8,846 nucleotides of DNA, from assembly GCA_937922775.1 (NCBI GenBank), contig CALAKE010000215.1, positions 1 through 8,846 on the forward strand. The letters are read 5' to 3'. Below the pieces are notes generated by a model, which ran no database searches, was not told the origin of the DNA, and worked only from the letters and a program-made list of their open reading frames with translations. This document shows, piece by piece, positions 1-6,321 of this stretch (position 1 is its first letter; each line of letters begins with the position of its first letter). This DNA comes from an uncultured bacterium (GTDB lineage Bacteria; Acidobacteriota; UBA890). Position numbers and translations under genes: made by a program.

Positions 1-153
1 GTCGCCCGTGACAATAACGTCGACCCGTACTCGCTCGACGGCCGCCCCAAAGGTGGGCCGCTGCTGGGCCGCCGGGGCTCCGCCTGCCCGCACAGACAGG
101 ACTAATAGCAGCGCGGCAGTCAGCGGGAATGCGGCAAGACCGATGGGTCGCAT
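1..153 (-). CDS. Secreted protein, probably VWFA-related (5' end only)
   Basis: Only the first 51 codons lie in the window; the gene continues beyond the left edge. Reading the minus strand from the ATG at 153 gives a signal peptide: a short basic start (MRPIG), a hydrophobic core at about residues 6-20 and an APA cleavage site near residues 26-28. The mature start, QQRPTFGAAVERVRVDVIVTG, resembles the opening strand of the VWFA-related proteins common in Acidobacteriota, where a QQ.PTF....E.V.VDV.V segment precedes the von Willebrand factor A domain. That family assignment rests on a short stretch and is an inference; the secretion signal is seen directly. No clear Shine-Dalgarno lies just upstream of this ATG. 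A strong one sits 50 bases further up, before a 13-codon frame that is in phase but closed by TGA (see 163-204), so translation may depend on that leader. Confidence 0.55.
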   Translation of the reverse strand, partial: MRPIGLAAFPLTAALLLVLSVRAGGAPAAQQRPTFGAAVERVRVDVIVTGD

Positions 154-162
154 GGATCGCAG

Positions 163-204
163 TCAGGACATAGCCGAGTGGATGCGCACGAGCTGTTCTC
201 GCAT
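163..204 (-). CDS. Possible 13-aa leader peptide, or start of the left-edge gene cut by TGA
   Basis: On the minus strand an ATG at 204 follows a very strong ribosome binding site (GAGGAGGG, spacing about 5) and encodes MREQLVRIHSAMS before a TGA at 165-163. The ATG of the left-edge secreted protein (153) is in the same phase, 17 codons downstream, so the two frames are separated only by this TGA plus three codons. Either it is a leader peptide whose translation feeds reinitiation at 153, or the true start is 204 and a point change created the stop. The strong binding site here and its absence at 153 are what make this short frame worth listing. Confidence 0.35.
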   Translation of the reverse strand: MREQLVRIHSAMS

Positions 205-277
205 CGAAACCCTCCTCGGCGATCAACGCCGGGAGAAGGCCCCCACGCTCATGCTCGGACGGAAAGGGGAGATCTTC

Positions 278-306
278 ATCGTATTATCGGCTCCCCCTCG
301 GGACAA
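278..306 (-). promoter_or_regulatory. Candidate promoter for the left-edge gene
   Basis: On the minus strand TTGTCC (306-301) is followed after 17 bases by TACGAT (283-278), each matching 4 of 6 sigma-70 consensus bases. Transcription would start near 271 and cover the leader frame at 204. In G+C-rich DNA such matches arise by chance, so this is weak. Confidence 0.25.
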
Positions 307-388
307 GAGGACACCGCCGCTGCTGAGCGACGCGGGGGAGCACCTCGAGCCGGGCCAGTACGCGGGGTGGTCCGCGGCATCATCGCAG

Positions 389-417
389 TTGCCAAATAGA
401 GGCATTCGACATATAGT
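389..417 (+). promoter_or_regulatory. Sigma-70-like promoter of the PadR-permease operon
   Basis: TTGCCA (389-394) and TATAGT (412-417) are separated by exactly 17 bases, each matching 5 of 6 consensus bases. They lie in the only A+T-rich patch of the upstream region. Transcription would start near 424, giving a leader of about 93 bases before the ATG at 517. The -10 element lies within the inverted repeat at 408-433, so a protein bound there would block polymerase. Confidence 0.55.
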
Positions 418-433
418 TGGCAAAGTATATGTC
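408..433. promoter_or_regulatory. Probable PadR operator (perfect 8-bp inverted repeat)
   Basis: GACATATA (408-415) and TATATGTC (426-433) are perfect reverse complements around a 10-base spacer. PadR-family regulators commonly bind A+T-rich dyads of ATGT/ACAT type and repress their own promoters; the arms here contain ACAT and ATGT. The dyad covers the -10 box and the predicted start site. A further half site, CATATGTC, occurs at 461-468, and a second nested dyad, TTGCCAA (389-395) with TTGGCAA (417-423), overlaps the -35 box. The dyads are seen directly; their use by the PadR protein encoded at 517-885 is inferred from position. Confidence 0.55.
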
Positions 434-516
434 ATCCGCCTCTATTGGCGCCGTCGAGAGCATATGTCTCTGCTAGCCCATCCGCACCGCAATGCTGCCC
501 GTCTCTGGGAAACCAC

Positions 517-885
517 ATGACCACACCCGACAAGGTCGCTCAGAATCTCCCCCTCAATCCACGTGTCTTTTTGATCCTCCTCGCCTTCGCCGAGGGAAGT
601 GGGTACGGCTACCAGGTCAAGAAGGCCGTCGACAGGCTCTCGGGTGGCCAGGTGCAACTGGACGTCGGGTCGCTGTACCGAGCCATCGCCAAGCTGGTGG
701 ATGGCGACCTGATCCGGGAGGCCGAGGCACGCGGCAATCCCGATGAGGATGACGAGCGCCGCCGCTACTACGAGTTGACGCCGCTCGGACGAGACGTGAC
801 CTCCGCGGAGGCGCGCCGCCTGAACGACCTGGTCGAGATTGCGCGGGTCAACGAGCTGCTGAACAGTCCAGGGAGCGGCAGGTGA
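517..885 (+). CDS. PadR-family transcriptional regulator
   Basis: This 122-residue protein is a small winged-helix DNA-binding regulator of the PadR family, of the type paired with orphan permeases in Acidobacteriota. Visible family marks are the opening helix (RVFLILLAFAEGSGYGYQVKK, residues 16-36), the recognition-helix region DVGSLYRAIAKLVDGDLI (49-66) and the wing RRRYYELTPLGRDV (81-94), in the usual order and spacing. The ATG at 517 is chosen because GGGA lies 6 bases upstream and the family begins close to the helix; a TTG at 445 in the same phase would add 24 uncharacteristic residues overlying the promoter region. It ends inside the start codon of the permease gene (GTGA overlap), so the two are translationally coupled. 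It probably represses the operon through the dyad at 408-433. The C-terminal dimerisation helix (about 95-115) is short, as usual for this subgroup. Confidence 0.9.
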   Translation: MTTPDKVAQNLPLNPRVFLILLAFAEGSGYGYQVKKAVDRLSGGQVQLDVGSLYRAIAKLVDGDLIREAEARGNPDEDDERRRYYELTPLGRDVTSAEARRLNDLVEIARVNELLNSPGSGR

Positions 886-3683
886 GCTCGCTCCGCATGG
901 GACATGTCCGAGAGGAACCGCCGCAGAGACAACCGTCGGCGGTGGCCCGCCTGTTGTTCTCGCTGGGGCTCAAACTCTACCCGCGCCAGATTCGCGCCCG
1001 CTTTGGCGCGGACATGCGCCAGTTCTTCGTGGACGACTATCGAGACTTGAGCGGGGCGGCCTCGGCTAGGACTCGGGCCAGCTTCTACGTCCGCACGTAC
1101 TCGCGTCTTGTGTGGAATGGCTTCGGTGCTCGCACGGAGACGCTGCGGATGGGGTCGCGGAGTCGCAGGCAGCCTGTGGGGTCCCTGGGCGACCGCGTCG
1201 GGGAGCGGACGGGACGAACGCCGCAGTCGATAACACCCGCTTCTCCAGCCGGCCTCGGAGAAGCGATTCCTTCGCTGATCCGCACCCTTCGCCACGCCGG
1301 CCGCAGCCTCGCCCGCAGCCCCGGATTCACCCTCACCTCCGTTCTCACTTTGGGGATCGGCATCGGCGCCTGCACCCTGATCTTCAGCGTGGTCTACCCG
1401 GTGCTCGTCGCTCCCCTTCCCTATCCGGATTCTGATGAGCTCGTCGTGCTCTTCGAGGTGAAGCCCGGGGAAGACGGGGAAAGGGGTTGGGCTTCGCCTC
1501 TCACCTATCGGGACTGGCGGGAGCGCAGCGTCCACTTCGAGCGCATCTCCTCGTACCGCCTGAACATCTACAACTGGACGGGGGACGGCGAGCCCACCAT
1601 GCTGAACGGCTGGGCCGTTTCGGCAGGGTACTTCCCCCTCATGGGAATCGAGATGACGCTGGGCCGGGGGTTCTCGGAGGAAGAGGACCTTCCCGGCGGT
1701 GAGCGGGTGGTCGTTGTCTCCAGCGCGTTCTGGAGACAGCAGCTCGGCGCCGACCCTGATGTTCTGGGGAAGACCATGACACTGGATGGCCAGCCCTTCA
1801 CGATCGTCGGCGTCGCCAGCCCGCGGGTCGATTTTCCCTACCGTGGCGAGTACTGGATTCCGGCGGCCATCGACTACGGCCGGGAGTTCCGCGACTTTCG
1901 CTACCTGGGCGTGATCGCGCGCCTGCGGGACGGATCGAGTATGGACGATGCCCGCGCGGAAATGGCGCGGATCTCGAAGGAAGTGGAGGCGGAGAACCCC
2001 GACACGAACACGGGCTGGGGGGCGGAGGTGCAGAGCCTGAAGGAATTCCAGGTCGGCTACTTCAAGCCGCGCCTGGTCGGGATGTCGGTGGCCGTGGGAA
2101 TCCTCTTGGTCATTGCCTTGGGGAATATCACCAACCTGTACATCGCGCGGAATGCCGGGAGACAGTCGGAGGCGGCGGTGAGGCGGGCGCTCGGGGCCAG
2201 CCGCGGCGCGCTTGCCCGGCTCTTCGTAACGGAGACCATGGTGCTCTCCTTGGTGGGCGGAGCCCTCGGTGTTGCGATCGCCTTCTCGGGAGCCGCGGCC
2301 TTGAGCGCCTCGTCGCTCGTGTCTCTACCGAGGCTGGAGGATCTCTCGGTGGATGCCAGGTGTTTGGCCTTCGCACTCGGGATCTCGGTCGCAGTAGGCA
2401 TCGTGCTCGGAATTGCGTCCGTTCTCGTCTCGGGAAGCCAAGACCTCTCACAGTCCCTGCGGGCGGGAGGACCCGGCGGAATGGCTCCCGCGGGCACGCA
2501 TCGTGTTCGAGAGTTGGTCCTGGCCACTCAGGTCGGGTTGGCTCTGACGCTTCTCATCGGGGCTGCACTGCTGGCTCGGAGTCTCTTCGGTCTTGGTCGC
2601 ATCGATGCCGGATTCTCGCCGGACGATCTCTTCACGTTCAGCTTCGACCTGCCGACGGCGACGTATGACGAACCGGAGTTGCTTGGTGAGTTCTACCGCC
2701 AGGCGATAGCCGAGATTCAGGCGATGCCTGGAGTGCAGGCAGCCGCGACGGTGACCCCGATGCCGATGGAAATGGGAAGCGTGCCCGGATCTTGGACGCT
2801 TTCGGCCGAAGTGGCTGATCAGGGCGATGAGGTCGCCATGGCTCACATGCGCACGGTCACACCCGCCTATTTCGAGACCATGCGAATCCAGCTACTCGGC
2901 GGCCGCATCTTCAACGAAAGGGATCGCGCAGAGAGCGAGCAGGTCGGGCTGGTCAACCAGGCGTTCGTGGACCGCTACCTGTCCGGGCACAATCCGCTCG
3001 GCGTGCTCGTCTCTCCTGGAGACCCGGGCGATGAGGAAATGGAGTGGCTGACGATCGTCGGTGTGGTCGGCAATGTCCAGTTCAGAAGCCTCACGGCGAC
3101 AGCGGAGCCGGAGATTTACATTCCCACGCAGCAGTTCCCCTCGGGTTGGGGGCATCTGGTGGTCAGGGCTACTGGATCGCGTGAGGTGGTGACGAGCGCG
3201 GTGGCCGAGGCTGTGCATCGGGTAGACCCGAACCTGCCGCTGGCCGACGTCAAGACAGGCGATGAGATCATTGGCCGGCAGCTCCAGACGTCGCGGCTGT
3301 ACACGACGCTCACGGCCTTCTTTGCGTTGACGGCGACGATTCTGTCCGTGGTGGGCATCCTGGGCGTGCTGTCGATCGTAGTGGCGCAGCGGATGCGGGA
3401 GATCGGGCTACGGATCGTCTTGGGCGCGCGGTCAGCCAGCATCTGGGGCTTCGCCATTTCCCGAGGAATGCGACCCGTGCTGATCGGTCTCGTCCTCGGT
3501 CTGGCTGTCTCGCTGGGCGGAACACGTTTCCTCGAGAGCCAGATCTACGGCGTCAGCACGCTCGACCCACTGGCCTTTCTTCTCCCCACCCTGGGCTTCG
3601 CGGCCGCGGGTCTTCTGGCGTGCTTGGTGCCGGGCGCCCGGGCGGCCTCCACCGATCCTGTTAAGCTGCTCAGATCAGAGTAA
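882..3683 (+). CDS. ADOP-type ABC transporter permease (MacB/FtsX-like, duplicated)
   Basis: A 933-residue inner-membrane protein with two copies of the MacB-periplasmic-domain plus FtsX-permease unit, the layout of acidobacterial duplicated orphan permeases. An N-terminal cytoplasmic segment (about 20-85, with LYPRQIRARFGADM) is typical of this group. Then come RTLRHAGRSLARSPGFT and a first membrane helix (about 150-176), a periplasmic domain (about 180-390), helices at about 400-420, 450-475 and 493-517 with the coupling motif RRALGASRGALARLF between the first two, then a second unit beginning with a helix at about 545-568 and ending with three helices, a second coupling motif (LRIVLGARSASIWGF) and a closing DPVKLLRSE. 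No ATPase is encoded here, hence 'orphan'. The GTG at 882 overlaps the regulator's TGA and has GGGAG 6 bases upstream; ATG 897 is an alternative. The substrate is unknown; the family is usually linked to lipid, peptide or antimicrobial export. Tandem stops (TAATAG) end it. The frame appears intact. Confidence 0.92.
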   Translation: MSSLRMGHVREEPPQRQPSAVARLLFSLGLKLYPRQIRARFGADMRQFFVDDYRDLSGAASARTRASFYVRTYSRLVWNGFGARTETLRMGSRSRRQPVGSLGDRVGERTGRTPQSITPASPAGLGEAIPSLIRTLRHAGRSLARSPGFTLTSVLTLGIGIGACTLIFSVVYPVLVAPLPYPDSDELVVLFEVKPGEDGERGWASPLTYRDWRERSVHFERISSYRLNIYNWTGDGEPTMLNGWAVSAGYFPLMGIEMTLGRGFSEEEDLPGGERVVVVSSAFWRQQLGADPDVLGKTMTLDGQPFTIVGVASPRVDFPYRGEYWIPAAIDYGREFRDFRYLGVIARLRDGSSMDDARAEMARISKEVEAENPDTNTGWGAEVQSLKEFQVGYFKPRLVGMSVAVGILLVIALGNITNLYIARNAGRQSEAAVRRALGASRGALARLFVTETMVLSLVGGALGVAIAFSGAAALSASSLVSLPRLEDLSVDARCLAFALGISVAVGIVLGIASVLVSGSQDLSQSLRAGGPGGMAPAGTHRVRELVLATQVGLALTLLIGAALLARSLFGLGRIDAGFSPDDLFTFSFDLPTATYDEPELLGEFYRQAIAEIQAMPGVQAAATVTPMPMEMGSVPGSWTLSAEVADQGDEVAMAHMRTVTPAYFETMRIQLLGGRIFNERDRAESEQVGLVNQAFVDRYLSGHNPLGVLVSPGDPGDEEMEWLTIVGVVGNVQFRSLTATAEPEIYIPTQQFPSGWGHLVVRATGSREVVTSAVAEAVHRVDPNLPLADVKTGDEIIGRQLQTSRLYTTLTAFFALTATILSVVGILGVLSIVVAQRMREIGLRIVLGARSASIWGFAISRGMRPVLIGLVLGLAVSLGGTRFLESQIYGVSTLDPLAFLLPTLGFAAAGLLACLVPGARAASTDPVKLLRSE

Positions 3684-3712
3684 TAGGGACCGATCGACAG
3701 GGGAGGCCCACG

Positions 3713-4639
3713 TTGCGGCATTCATTTCGGCATCTTTTGGACCCGAGGTTGCTCCTGGTTGTTGGGGTGCTTTCTCTGCCCTGCGCCCTCGCCCCGATCG
3801 CTGCCGCGCAAGACGGCCATGACGACATCTACGAGGCCACCCAGGCCGGAAATCCAGAGGACGGGGAAGCCGAGATCCGGTACTTGGGCCATAGCGGATG
3901 GGCCATCCAAACCAAGAGCCGCTTTCTGATCTTCGACTACTGGGAGGAGGCCGAGCCGGAAGGTGCTCGGGCGCTTGCCGACGGCTACGTCGATCCGCAG
4001 GAGATCAGACACCTGAGCGTCGTCGTTTTCATCTCCCACGGCCATCGGGATCACTGGGACCCACGCGTTTTGGAGTGGAGGGAGACGATTCCGGATATCA
4101 CGTACGTGTTCGGGTGGAGGGCCGAGGATGAGGTCGGGGAAGGGGCCGAAGCAGGAGACGAGGAAGGGGCCGAGGAGGGGACCGAAGAGCGGGCCCAACA
4201 CGTCTACTGCGACTTCGAGCGACGGGATTTTACTCTCGGGAACATGCGGGTGCGGACCATCGTGCACGACTTCGATGGAATCCCCGAAGCCGCGTTTGTA
4301 GTCGATGTCGACGGCGTCACCATCTTTCATTCCGGCGACCACGGCAACGGCCCGCCACCGTTCAGACAGCCGTTCGTCGAGAACCTCGAGTACCTCGCGG
4401 GGATCGCTCCGGAGATCGACCTGGCCTTCATTCCATTGTGGGGGGAGGAGTCATACGTCATCGAGACGCTGAGACCTACATACACCTTCCCCATGCACGA
4501 CGTCGGCCGCGAGCACCAGTACGCCCGCTTCGCCGCTCGGGCGCCGGCGGAGCGCCTCCCCACCGAGGTGGTCGCGGCGGGAGCGCGGGGCGATCGCTTC
4601 CTCTTCGCTGATGGCCAGGTCGCAGATCTCCGGGAGTAA
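3713..4639 (+). CDS. Exported metallo-beta-lactamase-fold hydrolase
   Basis: A 308-residue protein with a signal peptide (hydrophobic core about 13-31, AAA cleavage near residue 32), so the mature enzyme should be periplasmic. The metal-binding motif is complete: SHGHRDHWD gives His109, His111, Asp113 and His114. LGHSGWAI (58-65) opens the fold, HSGDHG (206-211) supplies the bridging aspartate, and FPMHDVG (259-265) supplies the last histidine. These support a di-metal hydrolase; the substrate cannot be read from sequence. The TTG start at 3713 is chosen for GGGGAGG 6 bases upstream and the signal peptide directly after it. It follows the permease by 29 bases without an obvious promoter, so it is probably the third gene of that operon. 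An unusual acidic low-complexity stretch (about 138-160) built from a 24-bp repeat interrupts the fold after the strand YVFGW. Confidence 0.85.
   Translation: MRHSFRHLLDPRLLLVVGVLSLPCALAPIAAAQDGHDDIYEATQAGNPEDGEAEIRYLGHSGWAIQTKSRFLIFDYWEEAEPEGARALADGYVDPQEIRHLSVVVFISHGHRDHWDPRVLEWRETIPDITYVFGWRAEDEVGEGAEAGDEEGAEEGTEERAQHVYCDFERRDFTLGNMRVRTIVHDFDGIPEAAFVVDVDGVTIFHSGDHGNGPPPFRQPFVENLEYLAGIAPEIDLAFIPLWGEESYVIETLRPTYTFPMHDVGREHQYARFAARAPAERLPTEVVAAGARGDRFLFADGQVADLRE
4138..4185 (+). repeat. In-frame 24-bp tandem repeat coding an acidic stretch
   Basis: GGAAGGGGCCGA occurs at 4138-4149 and again at 4162-4173, exactly 24 bases apart, with the flanking bases also largely repeated and a decayed partial copy following (GAAGAGCGGGCC). 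The units encode roughly EGAEAGDE, EGAEEGTE and ERA. Because the period is 8 codons the reading frame is preserved, which suggests slippage expansion inside the hydrolase gene. Confidence 0.7.
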
Positions 4640-4662
4640 GCCTCGATATCCCGGCCCATGGC

Positions 4663-4713
4663 TCGAGGTCAAGGCAGCCGTTTCGTCGAGGTCAAGGCAG
4701 CCGGTTCGTCGAG
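4663..4713. repeat. 23-bp tandem duplication between convergent genes
   Basis: Two adjacent 23-base copies (4663-4685 and 4686-4708), each beginning TCGAGGTCAAGG, differ at a single position (T at 4681 versus G at 4704). A third, partial copy (TCGAG) begins at 4709. It fills most of the spacer between the hydrolase stop (4639) and the propeller stop (4715). CCTCGA at 4641-4646 pairs with TCGAGG at 4663-4668, a weak hairpin. No poly-U tract follows, so I do not call a terminator. Confidence 0.75.
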
Positions 4714-4714
4714 C

Positions 4715-5848
4715 TCACTGCTCCTGGCCGCTGTAAACCACCCGCCACACCTTGATCTGGTCGCTTCCCGACTCGTGGACGGTGATGGCCGCCAAATGCC
4801 CGCCGCTCACATCGAAGGCACCGTAGGCTTCTCCTCTGCCTATTTGGTCCTTCAACTCGGCATCCATTGTGATCTCCGTCAGGAACTCACCGTCGGAACT
4901 GAAGACATCGAAGACGGTCGTCGTCGCGCTGCCTCTGAGCGTGGCCACCCATAAGTTGCCATTGTCGTCATACCGGAAGGAGCGATAGCCGAAGTGAGGC
5001 TTTTCCGGCGCCCCCGGGGGGTCTGGTTGCCCCTGTGCCTGAGCTCGTTGCCGCGCCTCTTCGATCTCTTCGTCGGACAGCCTCGGCCGCTCGATGTCGC
5101 GACCGAAGGTGCCCGTGAGCTGGCCGGCGGCGGCGAATACTTGAATCTCGTACCTCCAGGCGTCACCCACGAGGAAGCCGCTGTCCGGAGTAGCGGCAAA
5201 CGCGAAATTGCGGACGGGTCGCGTGGGCTCATCGGGCCTGCGCGGGAGGATGTCCGGGTCGGTGAGTAGCGGCGCGGCCTCCGCCGGGATGGGGCCGGCC
5301 AGATCGAAGCGATTGACTGCCAGGTCGCGTGGGAATCCTGTCACCAGAAGGAAGCTTCGCCTGCCGGCATCGTAGGCGAAGTTCATCGGCATGCCGTCGG
5401 GAGCTTCGAGGCTCAGCCCCTCGAGATACTCGCCCTCGGCCGAAAACTTGCTGAACGCGGGGGGGAGGGGCTCGAGGACCAAGATCGACCCATCTTCATC
5501 AGCCCACACGGCGAATCCGGGAACATATTCTCCTGGAACGGACAGCCCGAGCTCTCCAGGACCTTCGCCCTTCTCCCCGAAGGTCAGCAGCAGGGCGCCC
5601 TCCCGGTCGAACACCCTGACGAAAGGCTCGTACCAGTCGAGCTCGTAGAGTGTTCCGTCAGGGGCCAGGCTGATGAAGAAGGGAGTCAGAAGCGCCGGCC
5701 CCGTGCAATCGAGGCACCCCCACTCGGAGACGAGCTCGAGCCGCTCCGGCGTGGGGTCGCCGCCACCCGAGTGAATCTCGGATGGCGACCCGCAGGATGC
5801 AACGCATCCTGCCAGAAGCAGAGCCGCTGACTTGCGTAGAAGGGTCAT
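4715..5848 (-). CDS. 6-bladed beta-propeller lipoprotein
   Basis: Starting from the ATG at 5848 the protein has 377 residues and opens with a lipoprotein signal: MTLLRKSAALLLAGC, with lipobox LLAGC at residues 11-15 (an alternative cysteine is residue 19). The longer frame to 5950 would bury this signal and overlap the opposite gene's start, so 5848 is preferred. The body shows repeated propeller strands of the NHL/6-bladed type: ISLAPDGTLYELD (59-71), VRVFDREGALLLTFG (77-91) followed by the group's signature KGEGPGEL (93-100), FAVWADEDGSILVLE (112-126), FRYDDNGNLWVATLRG (291-306) and VFDVFSSDGEFL (312-323). A charged loop, about 256-284, is rich in Glu, Gln and Pro. A CLDC pair (45-48) may form a disulfide. 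Such proteins are common surface or periplasmic lipoproteins of unknown ligand in Gemmatimonadota and Acidobacteriota. The frame appears intact. Confidence 0.82.
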   Translation of the reverse strand: MTLLRKSAALLLAGCVASCGSPSEIHSGGGDPTPERLELVSEWGCLDCTGPALLTPFFISLAPDGTLYELDWYEPFVRVFDREGALLLTFGEKGEGPGELGLSVPGEYVPGFAVWADEDGSILVLEPLPPAFSKFSAEGEYLEGLSLEAPDGMPMNFAYDAGRRSFLLVTGFPRDLAVNRFDLAGPIPAEAAPLLTDPDILPRRPDEPTRPVRNFAFAATPDSGFLVGDAWRYEIQVFAAAGQLTGTFGRDIERPRLSDEEIEEARQRAQAQGQPDPPGAPEKPHFGYRSFRYDDNGNLWVATLRGSATTTVFDVFSSDGEFLTEITMDAELKDQIGRGEAYGAFDVSGGHLAAITVHESGSDQIKVWRVVYSGQEQ

Positions 5849-5861
5849 TGGAGACAAAAGA

Positions 5862-5899
5862 ATCCTAATTACTGGCCACGCTCTCTGACAAGGGTCAGA
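5862..5899 (-). promoter_or_regulatory. Candidate promoter with overlapping dyad for the propeller gene
   Basis: On the minus strand TTGTCA (5891-5886, 5 of 6 consensus bases) is followed after 18 bases by TAGGAT (5867-5862, 4 of 6). Transcription would begin about 7 bases before the ATG at 5848, an unusually short leader consistent with the lack of a good ribosome binding site. A 6-bp dyad with a 4-base loop, TCTGAC-AAGG-GTCAGA (5884-5899), covers the -35 box and could be an operator. Both are short matches and tentative. Confidence 0.3.
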
Positions 5900-5948
5900 A
5901 TATCGAGATTCCGGCACGGGGCGATTGCTGAAGCTGCGGAGGCGCACC

Positions 5949-6321
5949 ATGAATGACGAAGAAGGGAACGGGCTGCAGCAGGTCGATGTGAACCTCGTCC
6001 CTCGCTCGGCTCAAGTGGCGACGCTGATGCGGGCCCGCATGCATGAGGGCTTCGAGGGGCTCGACATTGCCTTGGCCGGAGTTCCGATCGACGGCGGCTC
6101 ATCATTCCGAGCGGGCTCCCGGCACGGGCCGGCACAGATGCGGGAGATGTCGCGCCTGATCCGCCAGGCGCACTACGCCACGGGAGTGGCCCCCTTCGAG
6201 ACCTGCCGGATCGCCGCCGCTCGATCCCACAGGCGGCACGACCATGGTCGCCTGCAGCCTCATGTTCGAGCTGCTCTGCCTGATGGCCGAGGTGGTGGGG
6301 AGGGAGAGATGGGGGAGATGA
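5949..6321 (+). pseudogene. Agmatinase/ureohydrolase remnant with internal deletion
   Basis: The start is intact: ATG 5949 with GGAGG 6 bases upstream. The first 89 codons (to about 6215) encode a recognisable ureohydrolase N-terminus, including LAGVPIDGGSSFRAGSRHGP (residues 42-61), the counterpart of the GVP.D....RAG.RHGP segment of SpeB-type agmatinases, which hydrolyse agmatine to putrescine and urea. The next base phase, from about 6214, encodes the family's C-terminus: PPLDPTGGTTMVAC, then SLMFELLCLMAE, closed by TGA at 6319. Joining them loses roughly 190 residues of the usual 300-320, including all manganese ligands (GGDH, DAH.D, D.D..DP), and shifts the frame by +1. The product cannot be active. 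The original stop overlapped the next gene's ATG (ATGA), so an agmatinase-cyclotransferase operon is implied. Assembly error is an alternative explanation. Confidence 0.8.

Larger units (their letters stand above)
154..516. other. Divergent intergenic region between left-edge gene and padR-type gene
   Basis: These 363 bases separate a minus-strand gene (start 153) from a plus-strand gene (start 517). From left to right they hold the leader frame (163-204), a weak minus-strand promoter (278-306), and an A+T-richer block at about 389-470 with the plus-strand promoter and inverted repeats. Open frames crossing the region on either strand show no recognisable protein features. Nothing else stands out at 307-388. 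Confidence 0.6.

Noticed and set aside
8..520. 170-codon plus-strand open frame at the left edge
   Set aside because: It runs antisense to a signal peptide, crosses the promoter and operator region, and has shadow-like composition (Arg/Ser/Pro).
768..1535. 255-codon minus-strand open frame over the permease N-terminus
   Set aside because: Arg/Pro/Ala-rich shadow of the permease gene, which has clear family motifs over the same bases.
3722..4342. 206-codon minus-strand open frame antisense to the hydrolase
   Set aside because: It mirrors the hydrolase codons, including the acidic repeat read backwards as Phe/Gly/Pro-rich repeats; no binding site or family features.
4663..4713. CRISPR-like repeat array
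   Set aside because: The copies are directly adjacent with no spacers; this is a simple tandem duplication.
4640..4714. Rho-independent terminator between convergent genes
   Set aside because: Only a 6-bp stem with a 16-base loop is visible and no T-tract follows on either strand.
5849..5950. N-terminal extension of the propeller lipoprotein to ATG 5950
   Set aside because: It would place the lipoprotein signal 34 residues inside the protein and overlap the agmatinase start; the ATG at 5848 fits the lipobox.
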